A DNA stretch of 60,381 nucleotides from Nitrospiria bacterium (GCA_035498035.1 DATKAN010000035.1:1-60381), one strand, 5' to 3'. Numbered from the stretch's first letter, positions 27,164 to 38,612 are shown. A program made the numbers and translations. Notes: generated by a model not told the origin, from the sequence alone.

Positions 27164-28485
27164 AATCCATATTCTTTTGCCAGCTCTCGATAGATGATGG
27201 TCTTATGGATCGGCGATGGACCTTCGTATATCTGCATGAGCTTGGCGTCTCTCATCAACTTTTCCATCGGGTAATCCTTGGAATAACCGTACCCTCCCAG
27301 GAGATCCAGCGCCTCGCTTGTCACTTTCATCACAACGTCTCCGTTAAAATCCTTCGCCATGGAGGATTCCTTACCATAACGATAACCTTGATCGTGGGCC
27401 CAGGCTGCCCGCCAAGCCAGGAAGCGGGCGGCCTCTATCTGGGTGGCCATGTCGGCCAGTCTGAACTGAACATACTGAAAGTTCGCGAGCGATTGATTAA
27501 ACTGGACCCGTTTCTGCGCATGCCGCAAGGCATGCTCCATCGCGGTCCTTGCGATCCCCACCGATCCAGCGGCAACATTGATTCGCGATTTCGATATGGA
27601 CTGCAACGCAATCTTGTATCCTTCGCCTTCAGCCCCGATCCGATTTTCGATGGGGATCTTGACATCCTCAAAAAATATCTCGGCGGTGTTCGATGCCCGT
27701 TGCCCCATCTTATTCAGGATCTTGCCGGTCTTGATCCCCTCGGAATCGGATGGCGTTAGGAAAGCCGTCAGTCCCTTTGTACCCTTGTTTTTATCCAACG
27801 TGGCGAACACGACATAATAATCGGCCACCCCGCCGTTTGTGATAAAGCATTTCGAACCGTTGAGAATGTAATGATCCCCTTTGAAATCGGCATGGGTCGA
27901 GATCCGGCTGGGGTCAGAGCCCGCATCCGGTTCCGTGAAGCAGAAGGAGACCAATGTTAGTTGACGGCAGTAGGGGATCAAAATTCTCCCTTTCTGCTCT
28001 TCGGTTCCGGCCAACAACAAGGGAGCGGTTCCAAGAACATTGATCATGATCGATGTTCCCATCGCCATGCATCCGGCAGCGATTTCTTCCGTCGCGATGG
28101 CTGTTTCAAAAACACCCAACCCTCCGCCGCCGTATTTCTTGGGAATGTAGTTCGTGAAAAGGCCCAGATCAAACGCCTTACGGACCACCTCCCATGGGAA
28201 TTCCCCTGTTCGGTCATAATAAGCGGCCACGGGGACAATTTCCCTTTGGGTAAATGCCCTGACGCTGTCCCGCAAGGCCTTCTGGTCGGGTGTAAGTTCA
28301 AAATTTATTCGAATCGGCGCCGTGGTTTCGGAAGTCTTCCGCCCCTGAAATCGCTCTGGCGAGATCAGTCGCCTCCGTTCAGGGGAATACGCTCCCGACC
28401 GCATCCGCCGGGAAGCGATTCGACGTTCCCGGAATGGGATCTCCACACTTCCGTTCCGGCGTTCATAGAATGCCAAAGTGATCAT
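27160..28485 (-). CDS. Acyl-CoA dehydrogenase with an Arg-rich N-terminal extension
   Basis: A 441-residue flavoenzyme that introduces an alpha-beta double bond into acyl-CoA. The family blocks are FCFTEPDAGSDPSRISTHAD (FAD/substrate), FITNGGVADYYVV, RINVAAGSVGIARTAMEHAL, and DLLGGYGYSKDYPMEKLMRD with the probable catalytic Glu in QIYEGPS, where MCAD-type enzymes have YEGT. The first 57 residues are an added Arg-dense segment (FRERRIASRRMRSG, SPERRRL) of unknown role. GGGAGA precedes the ATG. It is the first gene of the four-gene row and overlaps the fusion gene by 4 nt, suggesting its product feeds the hydrolase/methyltransferase. Confidence 0.93.
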   Translation of the reverse strand: MITLAFYERRNGSVEIPFRERRIASRRMRSGAYSPERRRLISPERFQGRKTSETTAPIRINFELTPDQKALRDSVRAFTQREIVPVAAYYDRTGEFPWEVVRKAFDLGLFTNYIPKKYGGGGLGVFETAIATEEIAAGCMAMGTSIMINVLGTAPLLLAGTEEQKGRILIPYCRQLTLVSFCFTEPDAGSDPSRISTHADFKGDHYILNGSKCFITNGGVADYYVVFATLDKNKGTKGLTAFLTPSDSEGIKTGKILNKMGQRASNTAEIFFEDVKIPIENRIGAEGEGYKIALQSISKSRINVAAGSVGIARTAMEHALRHAQKRVQFNQSLANFQYVQFRLADMATQIEAARFLAWRAAWAHDQGYRYGKESSMAKDFNGDVVMKVTSEALDLLGGYGYSKDYPMEKLMRDAKLMQIYEGPSPIHKTIIYRELAKEYGF

Positions 28486-28681
28486 TATCGTCTCCCATGA
28501 AATGCAGACGTGCTTTTTTTCCGGATTGTCATAGCATGTCGAGCGCGAAGTGTCTTTCAGCCGACTATGCGCTGGGATGGAACGATCTGGGATGGCGCCA
28601 CAACCTCTGCGTGAGGCGGCGATCCGATCCTCTTCAGGGCATTAGGCAAAAAAGAAGGAATAAAAAATATTAAAAAGAAAC

Positions 28682-29031
28682 TGGTGGAGGCGGCGGGAGT
28701 TGAACCCGCGTCCGAAGAACTTCAGCCCCAGGTGACTACATGCATAGTGGCTGTTTTCGATTCGCCGCTCTTCGGGTACAGCAACAAACCCGAAGAGCCG
28801 CTAGTCCAGTTTGTCTCGCTCCGCGGGCCTGGACGACCCGCGGAACCAGTCTGCTATCGTGACATCCGGTCTAATCGCACAGACGACAATTAGCTGGATG
28901 CGCCGCTATTAAGCAGCGAGGGCCAATTCTGAATTGGCAGTTGCTTGTTTCCACAGGTGTTTAACGAGCCCCTGTGGGACCTCGGCATGCCGCCCGAAAC
29001 CTCTTGATCCCCGTCGAATCCGGTCGCCCCC
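28682..29031 (-). ncRNA. ssrA: Transfer-messenger RNA (tmRNA)
   Basis: A 350-nt RNA. The 5' end GGGGGCG pairs with CGCCTCC before an encoded ACCA 3' end (one G-U). The tmRNA hallmark GGATTCGACGGGG is at the 5' end, and GTTCAACTCCCGCC gives the T-arm. The tag reading frame ends A-N-S-E-L-A-L-A-A followed by TAA; resumption may be at GCC (ANSELALAA) or two codons earlier (ATANSELALAA). The tag keeps the LAA degron. smpB lies just upstream in the same direction. A T-rich tract just after the 3' end (towards 28643) may end transcription. Confidence 0.95.
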
Positions 29032-29068
29032 CTCCTTTTCATATGTTCGTGTTAAGAGATCGTTGATA

Positions 29069-29530
29069 TCATGACCGTTGTTTTTGTTTGAAGGCCTTTT
29101 GAATCTCCCGTTCCGCGATCTTGCGCCGTAGCGTTTCCCGTTTATCCGCCGTCTTTTTCCCGATCGCCAAGGCCAACTCAACTTTGGCACGGCCCTTCTT
29201 GAAATAAATCTTCAGCGGAATCAGCGTGTAGCCGTGTTGCTGGGTTTTGCCGATCAGTTTGCTGATTTCGTTTCGGTTCAACAGCAGTTTTCGAACTCTT
29301 AACGGGTCCTGATTCGCAATGTTTCCATGACTGTAGGGACCGATATGACAATGGTGTAAAAAGACCTCGTTATTCTCGATTCGGGCAAAGCTGTCTCGAA
29401 GATTCGCCCGGCCTTCTCTCAATGCCTTAACCTCGGTCCCGACCAATACAATCCCGGCTTCATATTTCTCCTCAACATGGTAATCATGAAAGGCTTTCGA
29501 ATTGGTGGCCGCCACCGAATCATTTGCCAT
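29069..29530 (-). CDS. smpB: SsrA-binding protein SmpB
   Basis: A 153-residue protein that loads tmRNA onto stalled ribosomes in trans-translation. Conserved blocks are [65 protein letters not shown] and [17 protein letters not shown] with the basic C-terminal tail [18 protein letters not shown]. It lies 37 nt upstream of ssrA, an arrangement that supports co-expression. Confidence 0.97.
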   Translation of the reverse strand: MANDSVAATNSKAFHDYHVEEKYEAGIVLVGTEVKALREGRANLRDSFARIENNEVFLHHCHIGPYSHGNIANQDPLRVRKLLLNRNEISKLIGKTQQHGYTLIPLKIYFKKGRAKVELALAIGKKTADKRETLRRKIAEREIQKAFKQKQRS

Positions 29531-29844
29531 GACACCACGTTGTGAACCCGGGGGTTAGACATCGCCGGCTAATGTTATATCACAGAAAAAAAAATTTTGC
29601 AATCCATTGATCACCTAATGATTTTTGTCAAAATCCGGCAACTCGAACGCGCAATAATAATATATTATTATTTAATATCAATCGGTTGGATAAGCATGGG
29701 GAACCATACAAATTGGCTCTTACTATTATGGACGACCGGCTAACATTCGCTGGACCTGCCTTTATCCCTTACAAAAAAAGGAGGCGGGCTCGGTCATCTC
29801 ATTCGGTTTCCTTTAAGTTGATTCGCCGCGGGATATAGAGTAAG
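29531..29844. other. AT-rich intergenic region between smpB and the DUF721 gene
   Basis: These 314 bases hold no recognisable gene. The 20-bp perfect palindrome AATAATAATATATTATTATT lies at 29653-29672. A foldback around GCCTTT...AAAGGAGGC lies at about 29758-29785, next to a run of seven A. Because the two flanking genes diverge, promoters for both must be here, but I cannot point to a convincing pair of hexamers. Confidence 0.5.
29653..29672. repeat. 20-bp perfect AT-only palindrome
   Basis: AATAATAATATATTATTATT reads the same on both strands. It could extrude as a cruciform or serve as a site for an AT-binding nucleoid protein. It is in the divergent gap between smpB and the DUF721 gene. 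Confidence 0.6.
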
Positions 29845-30237
29845 ATGCGGTCCAGAACAGGTCGATTTACATTCATGCCAAAACCACAGTCACTCACTGC
29901 CGCAAGCCAGGTTCTTCAAGGTCTCATCGCTCAGTATGGACTTTCCGGGCCGCTGGCAGAGTACCGTCTCCGGGAACATTGGGCCGAAATTGTTGGCAAT
30001 CAGATCGCGGGACATGCCCTGCCCGACAGGATCCGCTTTCACAAGCTCTATCTGTCCGTGGACAGCCCAGCTTGGATGCAAGAGTTGACCTTTTTGAAAC
30101 CGACCTTGATCGATAAGGTGAATGCCGCACTGCATCGGTTCCAGGCCGGCTTCCGTGTTCAGGAGATCATTCTACAACTGGGTCCGCCCAGCTCGACCGC
30201 ACCCGATACCACGATGGAAACCCGTCCGAAAAAATAG
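29845..30237 (+). CDS. DUF721 (DciA-like) protein
   Basis: A 130-residue small protein of the DUF721 family. The pattern LQGLIAQYGL - LREHWAEIVGNQIAGHALPDRI - FHKLYLSVDSPAWMQELTFLKPTLIDKVNA is typical, with the conserved W-x-x-I/V-V-G and SPAWxQEL. DciA, the family member studied in gammaproteobacteria, loads the replicative helicase DnaB, and the position within 10 kb of dnaA and next to gyrA fits a replication role. A second possible start is ATG 29878; neither has a strong ribosome site. It is convergent with the BamD-like gene. Confidence 0.8.
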   Translation: MRSRTGRFTFMPKPQSLTAASQVLQGLIAQYGLSGPLAEYRLREHWAEIVGNQIAGHALPDRIRFHKLYLSVDSPAWMQELTFLKPTLIDKVNAALHRFQAGFRVQEIILQLGPPSSTAPDTTMETRPKK

Positions 30238-30252
30238 AGTCGCGGCCGCCCT

Positions 30253-31134
30253 TTATTCCGTGTCCACGGGCTGTCGGGTTGTGCTTGTCTCTTTTCCCGT
30301 CGGTGTTTTCAATCGGCTTTCGATGCTATGGATCTTGACCTCGATCACCTTCGGGTTCGGATAGCTGTTGGCCAGCGATCGATATTCACGTAACGCTTCG
30401 TCCAATCGATCGAGCTCTTCCAGGCAATTGGCCATCCAGAAACGGACTTCTACCTTTACATCGCTCAGCGGATAACGCTTAGCCGTTTCTTGATAAGTGG
30501 CCAGGGCCTCGCTGTATCGCCCTTGAAGGAAATAACTGCTTCCGGTCCGATAAAGCGCATTGTCCGCCCAAGCGCTCCTGGGGGATTGCTTGAGAAGCTG
30601 GTCCCATTCGTTCCGCGCCTGATCATAATCGCCCTCATCAAAATAGACCTCGCCGATACGATACTGCACCTCTTCGGCGATGCCCCGGTCCTTGGTTCGC
30701 TCCAATAACCTTTGGTACTCTGCAATGGTCCGGCGGGAATCGTGGTATTTTTTTTGGTAAATTTCGGCCAACGCCCCCTCGGCTTGCAAGACGAGAGGGC
30801 TGTTGGGATGCTCCATGACGACTTTGTGAAAGGCTTCGACGGCTTTCGAATAATCGTTGAGGTAGAGGTATTCGAGCGTGCCGATGGCGTAGTAGGCATC
30901 GTCGACGAAAACGCTCTTGGGGTAATCATCAACCAGGCGCTCATACGCCTGGACGGCGCCGAGGTAGTCCCCCGCTTTCCATCGGGCTTCGGCCGTAGCG
31001 AGAATCGCCTTGGGTGCCCGCTCACATCCCATCACCACGGCCAGGATAACCACGCCGAGGCCGAGCCAATAATGCGGGCCTTTTTTAGGCCGACGCGCCA
31101 TCGCCCTTTTGGCCCTGTGGCGACGCCGGTTCAT
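30253..31134 (-). CDS. BamD-like outer-membrane lipoprotein with TPR repeats
   Basis: A 293-residue lipoprotein: basic start MNRRRHRAKR, hydrophobic LGLGVVILAVVMG-C with a lipobox Cys at about 41, then five or six TPR-like helical pairs. Examples are AEARWKAGDYLGAVQAYERL, DDYPKSVFVDDAYYAIGTLE and RSAWADNALYRTGSSYFLQG. Length and repeats match BamD (YfiO), which helps insert outer-membrane beta-barrels, though a CpoB/YbgF-type TPR protein cannot be excluded. GGAGGA lies 8 nt before the ATG, so it starts within the last 50 nt of gyrA, in a different frame. The C-terminus is charged and variable. Confidence 0.78.
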   Translation of the reverse strand: MNRRRHRAKRAMARRPKKGPHYWLGLGVVILAVVMGCERAPKAILATAEARWKAGDYLGAVQAYERLVDDYPKSVFVDDAYYAIGTLEYLYLNDYSKAVEAFHKVVMEHPNSPLVLQAEGALAEIYQKKYHDSRRTIAEYQRLLERTKDRGIAEEVQYRIGEVYFDEGDYDQARNEWDQLLKQSPRSAWADNALYRTGSSYFLQGRYSEALATYQETAKRYPLSDVKVEVRFWMANCLEELDRLDEALREYRSLANSYPNPKVIEVKIHSIESRLKTPTGKETSTTRQPVDTE

Positions 31135-33583
31135 CGGATATGTCCTCCGAATCGGCCCTCTCGGCCAGCGTGGCGACCCCCACGACGCGATCGTTTGGAT
31201 CCAAACCGATCAGCCGAACTCCCTGGGTGTTGCGCCCGATTTCACGGATGTCCTTGATCTTGAGACGAATAATTTTCCCTTCGGCCGTCATCATCATGAT
31301 TTCTCCGTCCTCCGTTACCTGAAGAACGGCCACCGCATTTCCATTCTTGGGCGTCGTCCGAATGCTGATGATCCCCTTTCCCCCTCGACCCTGGGAACGG
31401 TACTCCCCCGGGTCCGTCCGCTTGCCGAACCCGCGCTCGGTCACGGTCAGAACGCTGACTCCCTCCTCTTGGTCCAAGACCTCCATCCCGATAACCTCAT
31501 TATCCTCGGCCAGAGTGATTCCTTTCACCCCCACCGCGGTGCGCCCCATCGGTCGGGCCTGCATTTCCGGAAAGCGGATCACCAATCCTTTTTTCGTGCC
31601 GATCAGGACCTCCTTCGCCCCGTCCGTCAGCCGCACCGCGACCAATTTATCTCCCGCCTCCAGGGTCAATGCGATGATCCCGCCGGCTCTCGGATTGCTG
31701 TAGGCCTGAAGGGGTGTCTTCTTGATGATTCCACGTCGAGTGGCCATGACGACATATCGGTCTTCCCGGAATTCATCGACCGGAAGGATCGCGGTGATTT
31801 TTTCACCCTGAGCCAACTGAAGGAGATTGACGATCGCCTTGCCCTTGGTCGCGCGACCGGCCTCGGGGATCTGATGGACTTTTTGCCAGTACACTTTTCC
31901 GGCGTCCGTGAAGAAGAGAAGATAGTCGTGCGTTGAGGCCACAAACAGATGCTCAACAAAATCCTCCTCACGGACACCCATCCCGATCTTTCCCTTCCCC
32001 CCGCGCCTCTGGCTTCGGTAGATCCCGACCGGGTTACGTTTGATGTAGCCGGTGTTCGTGATCGTGATCACCATGTCCTCTTCCGCGATCAGATCTTCCA
32101 GGTCGATCTCCTCTGCCGCGGCCATGATTTCGGTCCGCCGGGCATCCTGGTATTTCTCGCGGATCTCCATCAATTCATCCTTGATGATCTTTCGAACCAG
32201 CGCCTCGCTGCCCAGCACCGATCGAAGGTACTCGATCCGTTTAATCGTTTCTTGGTATTCCGTTACCAGTTTTTCCCGTTCAAGCTGCGTCAGCCGTTGG
32301 AGTCTCATGTCCAAAATCGCCTGGGCCTGGACCTGCGAGAGTCCGAACTGTTGAACCAGCCCGGTCCGGGCCTCCTCGGGCGAGGCCGCCTGCCGGATCA
32401 ACGCGATCACGCGGTCGAGATGATCCAAGGCGATCTTCAATCCTTCCAGGATATGCGCCTTTTCCTCGGCTTTTTTTAGTTCGTACTGCGTCCGGCGAAC
32501 CACCACATCCCGGCGATGCCGAACAAAGGCCTGAAGGATCTCGGCCAGATTCAAAACCCGCGGCTGATTGTCGATCAGGGCGAGCATGATCACACCGAAG
32601 GTCGTCTGAAGCTGAGTGTGCTTGTAGAGCTGATTGAGGATGACGGCGGCCACCTCCCCTCGGCGCAGCTCCACGACAATCCGCATCCCATCCCGGTCCG
32701 ATTCATCTCGGACATCCGAAATGCCGTCGATTTTTCTGTCTCGGACCAACTCCGCGATTTTTTCGATCAGCCGGGCCTTGTTAACCTGATACGGCAGTTC
32801 GGTAATGATGATCGTCTCTTTTTCAGTCTTGGGATGAACCTCAATCGCTGCCTTCCCCCGCAACGTCAAGATGCCCCGGCCTGTTTTATAGGCATCCTTG
32901 ATCCCCTGCGTTCCGCAGATGAAACCGCCGGTTGGGAAGTCCGGTCCCTTGATGATCCGCATCACCTTATCTAGGCCGACCTCGGGGGTTTCGATCATCA
33001 AGGACAGGGCATCGATGACCTCGGTGAGATTATGCGTGGGAATGTTTGTGGCCATTCCCACGGCGATCCCGGACGATCCGTTGATCAGCAGATTGGGGAC
33101 CTTGGAGGGAAGGACGGTCGGTTCGGTGCGGGATTCATCGTAGTTGGGAACGAAATCGACGGTGTCCTTGTCGATGTCCCCCAGCATCTCCTCCGCCAGC
33201 TGGGTCAGCCGCGACTCGGTGTAGCGCATGGCCGCCGGGGGGTCACCGTCGATTGAGCCGAAATTGCCCTGCCCGTCGATCAGTGGGTACCGCATGTTGA
33301 AGTCCTGGGCCATTCGGACCAAGGTGTCGTAGATGGCGGCGTCCCCGTGCGGGTGAAAATTTCCCATAATCTCGCCCGTCACCTTGGCCGACTTCCGATA
33401 GGGCCGATTGTGGAGCAGGCCCATCTCGTGCATGCCATACAGTATCCGCCGGTGAACTGGCTTCAGGCCGTCCCTAACATCGGGAAGGGCCCGGCCCACG
33501 ATCACGCTCATGGCGTAATCGAGGTACGAGGTCTTCATCTCGTCTTCGATGTCCACCACAATTTTTCGGGTTTCAGGGGTCAC
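31085..33583 (-). CDS. gyrA: DNA gyrase subunit A
   Basis: An 832-residue type II topoisomerase subunit that cuts and rejoins DNA. It shows YAMSVIVGRALPDVRDGLKP, VHRRILYGMHEMG, and the quinolone-pocket region HPHGDAAIYDTLVRMAQ, where position 83 (E. coli numbering) is Ala and Asp-87 is kept. The catalytic Tyr is in AMRYTESRLT. The C-terminal beta-pinwheel domain carries the GyrA box QRRGGKG, with a related GRGGKG later. It follows gyrB by 10 nt on the minus strand and overlaps the BamD-like gene at its end. Confidence 0.98.
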   Translation of the reverse strand: MTPETRKIVVDIEDEMKTSYLDYAMSVIVGRALPDVRDGLKPVHRRILYGMHEMGLLHNRPYRKSAKVTGEIMGNFHPHGDAAIYDTLVRMAQDFNMRYPLIDGQGNFGSIDGDPPAAMRYTESRLTQLAEEMLGDIDKDTVDFVPNYDESRTEPTVLPSKVPNLLINGSSGIAVGMATNIPTHNLTEVIDALSLMIETPEVGLDKVMRIIKGPDFPTGGFICGTQGIKDAYKTGRGILTLRGKAAIEVHPKTEKETIIITELPYQVNKARLIEKIAELVRDRKIDGISDVRDESDRDGMRIVVELRRGEVAAVILNQLYKHTQLQTTFGVIMLALIDNQPRVLNLAEILQAFVRHRRDVVVRRTQYELKKAEEKAHILEGLKIALDHLDRVIALIRQAASPEEARTGLVQQFGLSQVQAQAILDMRLQRLTQLEREKLVTEYQETIKRIEYLRSVLGSEALVRKIIKDELMEIREKYQDARRTEIMAAAEEIDLEDLIAEEDMVITITNTGYIKRNPVGIYRSQRRGGKGKIGMGVREEDFVEHLFVASTHDYLLFFTDAGKVYWQKVHQIPEAGRATKGKAIVNLLQLAQGEKITAILPVDEFREDRYVVMATRRGIIKKTPLQAYSNPRAGGIIALTLEAGDKLVAVRLTDGAKEVLIGTKKGLVIRFPEMQARPMGRTAVGVKGITLAEDNEVIGMEVLDQEEGVSVLTVTERGFGKRTDPGEYRSQGRGGKGIISIRTTPKNGNAVAVLQVTEDGEIMMMTAEGKIIRLKIKDIREIGRNTQGVRLIGLDPNDRVVGVATLAERADSEDISDEPASPQGQKGDGASA

Positions 33584-33593
33584 GGGATTCCTC

Positions 33594-36122
<2,529 letters not shown>

Positions 36123-37247
36123 TCAAACCCGCATTGGCATGACCACACACAAGTAATCCGGATCATCCGGTTGACGGATAATGCAAGGACTCAGCGCATC
36201 CTTAAATTCCAAGACGGCCTCTTCCGCGTCGACCGCCGACAAGGCATCCAAAAGGTATCGGGCGTTAAATCCCGTCGTGAAACCTTCCCGGCCGAATTTG
36301 GCCGCGATCGTCTCTTTGGCTTCCCCCATGTCCGGATTGCTCGAGGACAACGTGACGGTATCCGCTTCCAGCGCCAACTTGATCGCGCTTGTTTTTTCCC
36401 GGGAAAGAATGGATACGCGGCGGAGGGCGCCCTCGAGCTCGGACTTATTGACCGAAACCCGTTTCTCGTTTTCCTTGGGGATCACCTGTTGATAGTCGGG
36501 ATAGCTTCCTTCCATGAGCCGGGCAAGCAGCAGGAGGCCTCCGCGCCTAAAAATCATCTGGTTCTTGCTCACCCCAAGTTCAAGGCCCTCTTCATTTTCT
36601 TCCAAGAGCTTCTTGATCTCCAGAGCAGCCTTCTTCGGGATAATGGCGGTCTGCTCCCGCGGGAGGCTCCTTCCCTTTCCATCGTCCAACGATCTTTCGA
36701 TCACCGCCAAGCGATGTCCGTCCGTTCCGACGAACCGAAGGGCATGTTTCTTGTCATTTATAAAATGGGTGACCAATAACCCGTTGAGGATGTACCGGGC
36801 ATTGTTGTCGCCGGCGGCGAAAACGGTTTTGCGGATCAAATCAGAAAGGACTTTCCGGTCCATGGGCATGAGCGGCTCCGATTCGACCGTCGGCATGGCC
36901 GGAAATTCTTGGGGTGGTAATCCCAACACCTTAAATTCACTCTTCCCAGCCTCGATTTTTACGTTGTGATCATCATTGGAGGTGATGGTAACAACACCCT
37001 CAGGCAGCTCACGAACGATCTCGTACAGCTTCCGGGCCGATACGGTTACTCCTCCGGGTTGTGACACATCGGCCTTGTACGTTCCCCGGATCCCAATTTC
37101 CAGATCCGTTGCGAACAAAATGACCTGGTCCTTCTTCGCCTCAAACAACATATTCGAAAGAATCGGCATGGTATTCCGCTTCTCAACCACGCCCTGAACT
37201 CTTTGGAAGCCGGTCAACAACTCCCCGCGTGAAATCTTAAGCTTCAT
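36123..37247 (-). CDS. dnaN: DNA polymerase III sliding clamp, beta subunit
   Basis: A 374-residue ring-forming processivity clamp with three similar domains. It shows MKLKISRGELLTGFQRVQGV, KRNTMPILSNMLFEA, FPAMPTVE, FVGTDGHRLAVIE, GSYPDYQQVIP, GFNARYLLDALSAV and the family end YLCVVMPMRV. The ATG follows AAGGAGG by 6 nt. It lies 30 nt after dnaA, so the two are likely one transcript, and 90 nt before gyrB. Confidence 0.97.
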   Translation of the reverse strand: MKLKISRGELLTGFQRVQGVVEKRNTMPILSNMLFEAKKDQVILFATDLEIGIRGTYKADVSQPGGVTVSARKLYEIVRELPEGVVTITSNDDHNVKIEAGKSEFKVLGLPPQEFPAMPTVESEPLMPMDRKVLSDLIRKTVFAAGDNNARYILNGLLVTHFINDKKHALRFVGTDGHRLAVIERSLDDGKGRSLPREQTAIIPKKAALEIKKLLEENEEGLELGVSKNQMIFRRGGLLLLARLMEGSYPDYQQVIPKENEKRVSVNKSELEGALRRVSILSREKTSAIKLALEADTVTLSSSNPDMGEAKETIAAKFGREGFTTGFNARYLLDALSAVDAEEAVLEFKDALSPCIIRQPDDPDYLCVVMPMRV

Positions 37248-37277
37248 ACAGCCCTCCTTGCGCCCTTGTATTCATTT

Positions 37278-38612
37278 TTAGGGAGACCCTTGCCCCTCTC
37301 GCAGTTGTCTCAATATCGATTCCACCAACTGCTTAAACTCGCCGTTCTCTTCCATCCGTTTTTCTATCTGACGGCAGGAGTGGATCACGGTTGTGTGGTC
37401 CTTGCCTCCGAAATGTCGTCCGATCTCGGGAAATGAAAGGGGTGTCAATTCCCGGCAGAGGTACATGGTCAACTGCCGGGGCTGGACGATCGTTTTTGTC
37501 CTTTTCTTCGACTTCATTTCGGCCTGCTTGAGATGATACCGTTCTGCGACCACCCGCTGAATTTCCTCGGCCGTGATGATCTTTTTAACTTGAACTGAAT
37601 CCCGCAGGATCTTCTTGGCCAAATCCAACGTTATGGCTTGCCCTGTCAGGGAAGAAAATGCGCCCACACGAATCAGGGCCCCTTCCAATTCTCGAACATT
37701 GCCTCGTATGTTCTCGGCCAGGAGATGTGCGACCGCATCCGGAAGATCAATGCCCTCGGTCTCGGCCTTCTTTCTGAGAATGGCTATGCGGGTCTCAAGA
37801 TCGGGGACTTGAAGGTCCGCGATCAGCCCCCATTCAAAACGGGACCGCAATCGCTCCTCGATTGTCGGGATCTCTTTAGGAAAGCGGTCGCTTGATAAGA
37901 CGATTTGTTTGTGCGCCTCGTAAAGGGCGTTGAAGGTGTGAAAAAATTCTTCTTGTGTCCGTTCTTTCCCTGCGATAAACTGGATATCGTCCATCAGGAG
38001 AATATCAACGCTGCGGTATTTATTTCTGAACTCCAGCATCTTGTCATAGCGGATGGAGTTAATAACCTCGTTTGTGAACTGTTCGGAAGAAAGGTAGGCG
38101 ATCCTCGTACCAGGGCGTTTTTCAACGGTGAAATTTCCTATCGCGTTCAAGAGGTGGGTCTTTCCTAATCCGACCCCGCCGTAAAGAAACAACGGATTGT
38201 ACGCCCTGGCGGGGGATTCGGCAACGGCCAGCGAGGCGGCATGGGCGAACTGGTTGCAGGAGCCGACCACAAAGCTGCCAAATGTGTATTTCGCGTTTAG
38301 CTGAACGCCCTTGCGGGACCTCCCTGGTTTTTCCGAAGAGTGGTTTTCGCTTTGTATCTGCTGTCCGTTCTTTATTACGAGGTTGATCCTTAAACCATCT
38401 ATCTTTGTAATGCGCCCTATTTCATCCAATAGCATTTCGTAGTAGTGTTCCCTTATCCACTCGCAAAAAAAGCGGTTCGGAGCCACAAGGGTGACCTCTT
38501 TCCCTTCCACGGAATCAATTGAAAGCGGCTTGAACCATGTATCGTGAATCTGTTTGTTAACTCGTGCCTCGATCTTGTCACTGGCTTGTTGCCAGATTTC
38601 TTCCGGTTTCAT
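37278..38612 (-). CDS. dnaA: Chromosomal replication initiator DnaA
   Basis: A 444-residue initiator. Domain I (1-80) contains DTWFKPLSIDSVEGKEVTLV. A short domain II linker (about 85-110) is Ser/Lys-rich. The AAA+ domain III has Walker A YGGVGLGKTHLLNAIGN, Walker B DILLMDDIQFIAGKERTQEE, and sensor region SSDRFPKEIPTIEERLRSRFEWG. Domain IV ends with the DNA-binding signature SFPEIGRHFGGKDHTTVIHS. The ATG at 38612 follows the AT-rich origin region. Confidence 0.98.
   Translation of the reverse strand: MKPEEIWQQASDKIEARVNKQIHDTWFKPLSIDSVEGKEVTLVAPNRFFCEWIREHYYEMLLDEIGRITKIDGLRINLVIKNGQQIQSENHSSEKPGRSRKGVQLNAKYTFGSFVVGSCNQFAHAASLAVAESPARAYNPLFLYGGVGLGKTHLLNAIGNFTVEKRPGTRIAYLSSEQFTNEVINSIRYDKMLEFRNKYRSVDILLMDDIQFIAGKERTQEEFFHTFNALYEAHKQIVLSSDRFPKEIPTIEERLRSRFEWGLIADLQVPDLETRIAILRKKAETEGIDLPDAVAHLLAENIRGNVRELEGALIRVGAFSSLTGQAITLDLAKKILRDSVQVKKIITAEEIQRVVAERYHLKQAEMKSKKRTKTIVQPRQLTMYLCRELTPLSFPEIGRHFGGKDHTTVIHSCRQIEKRMEENGEFKQLVESILRQLREGQGSP

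Noticed and set aside
31075-31089. GGCCTTTTTTAGGCC hairpin as a terminator
   Set aside because: It lies within the BamD-like coding sequence next to the gyrA stop, and its T-run sits in the loop rather than after the stem.
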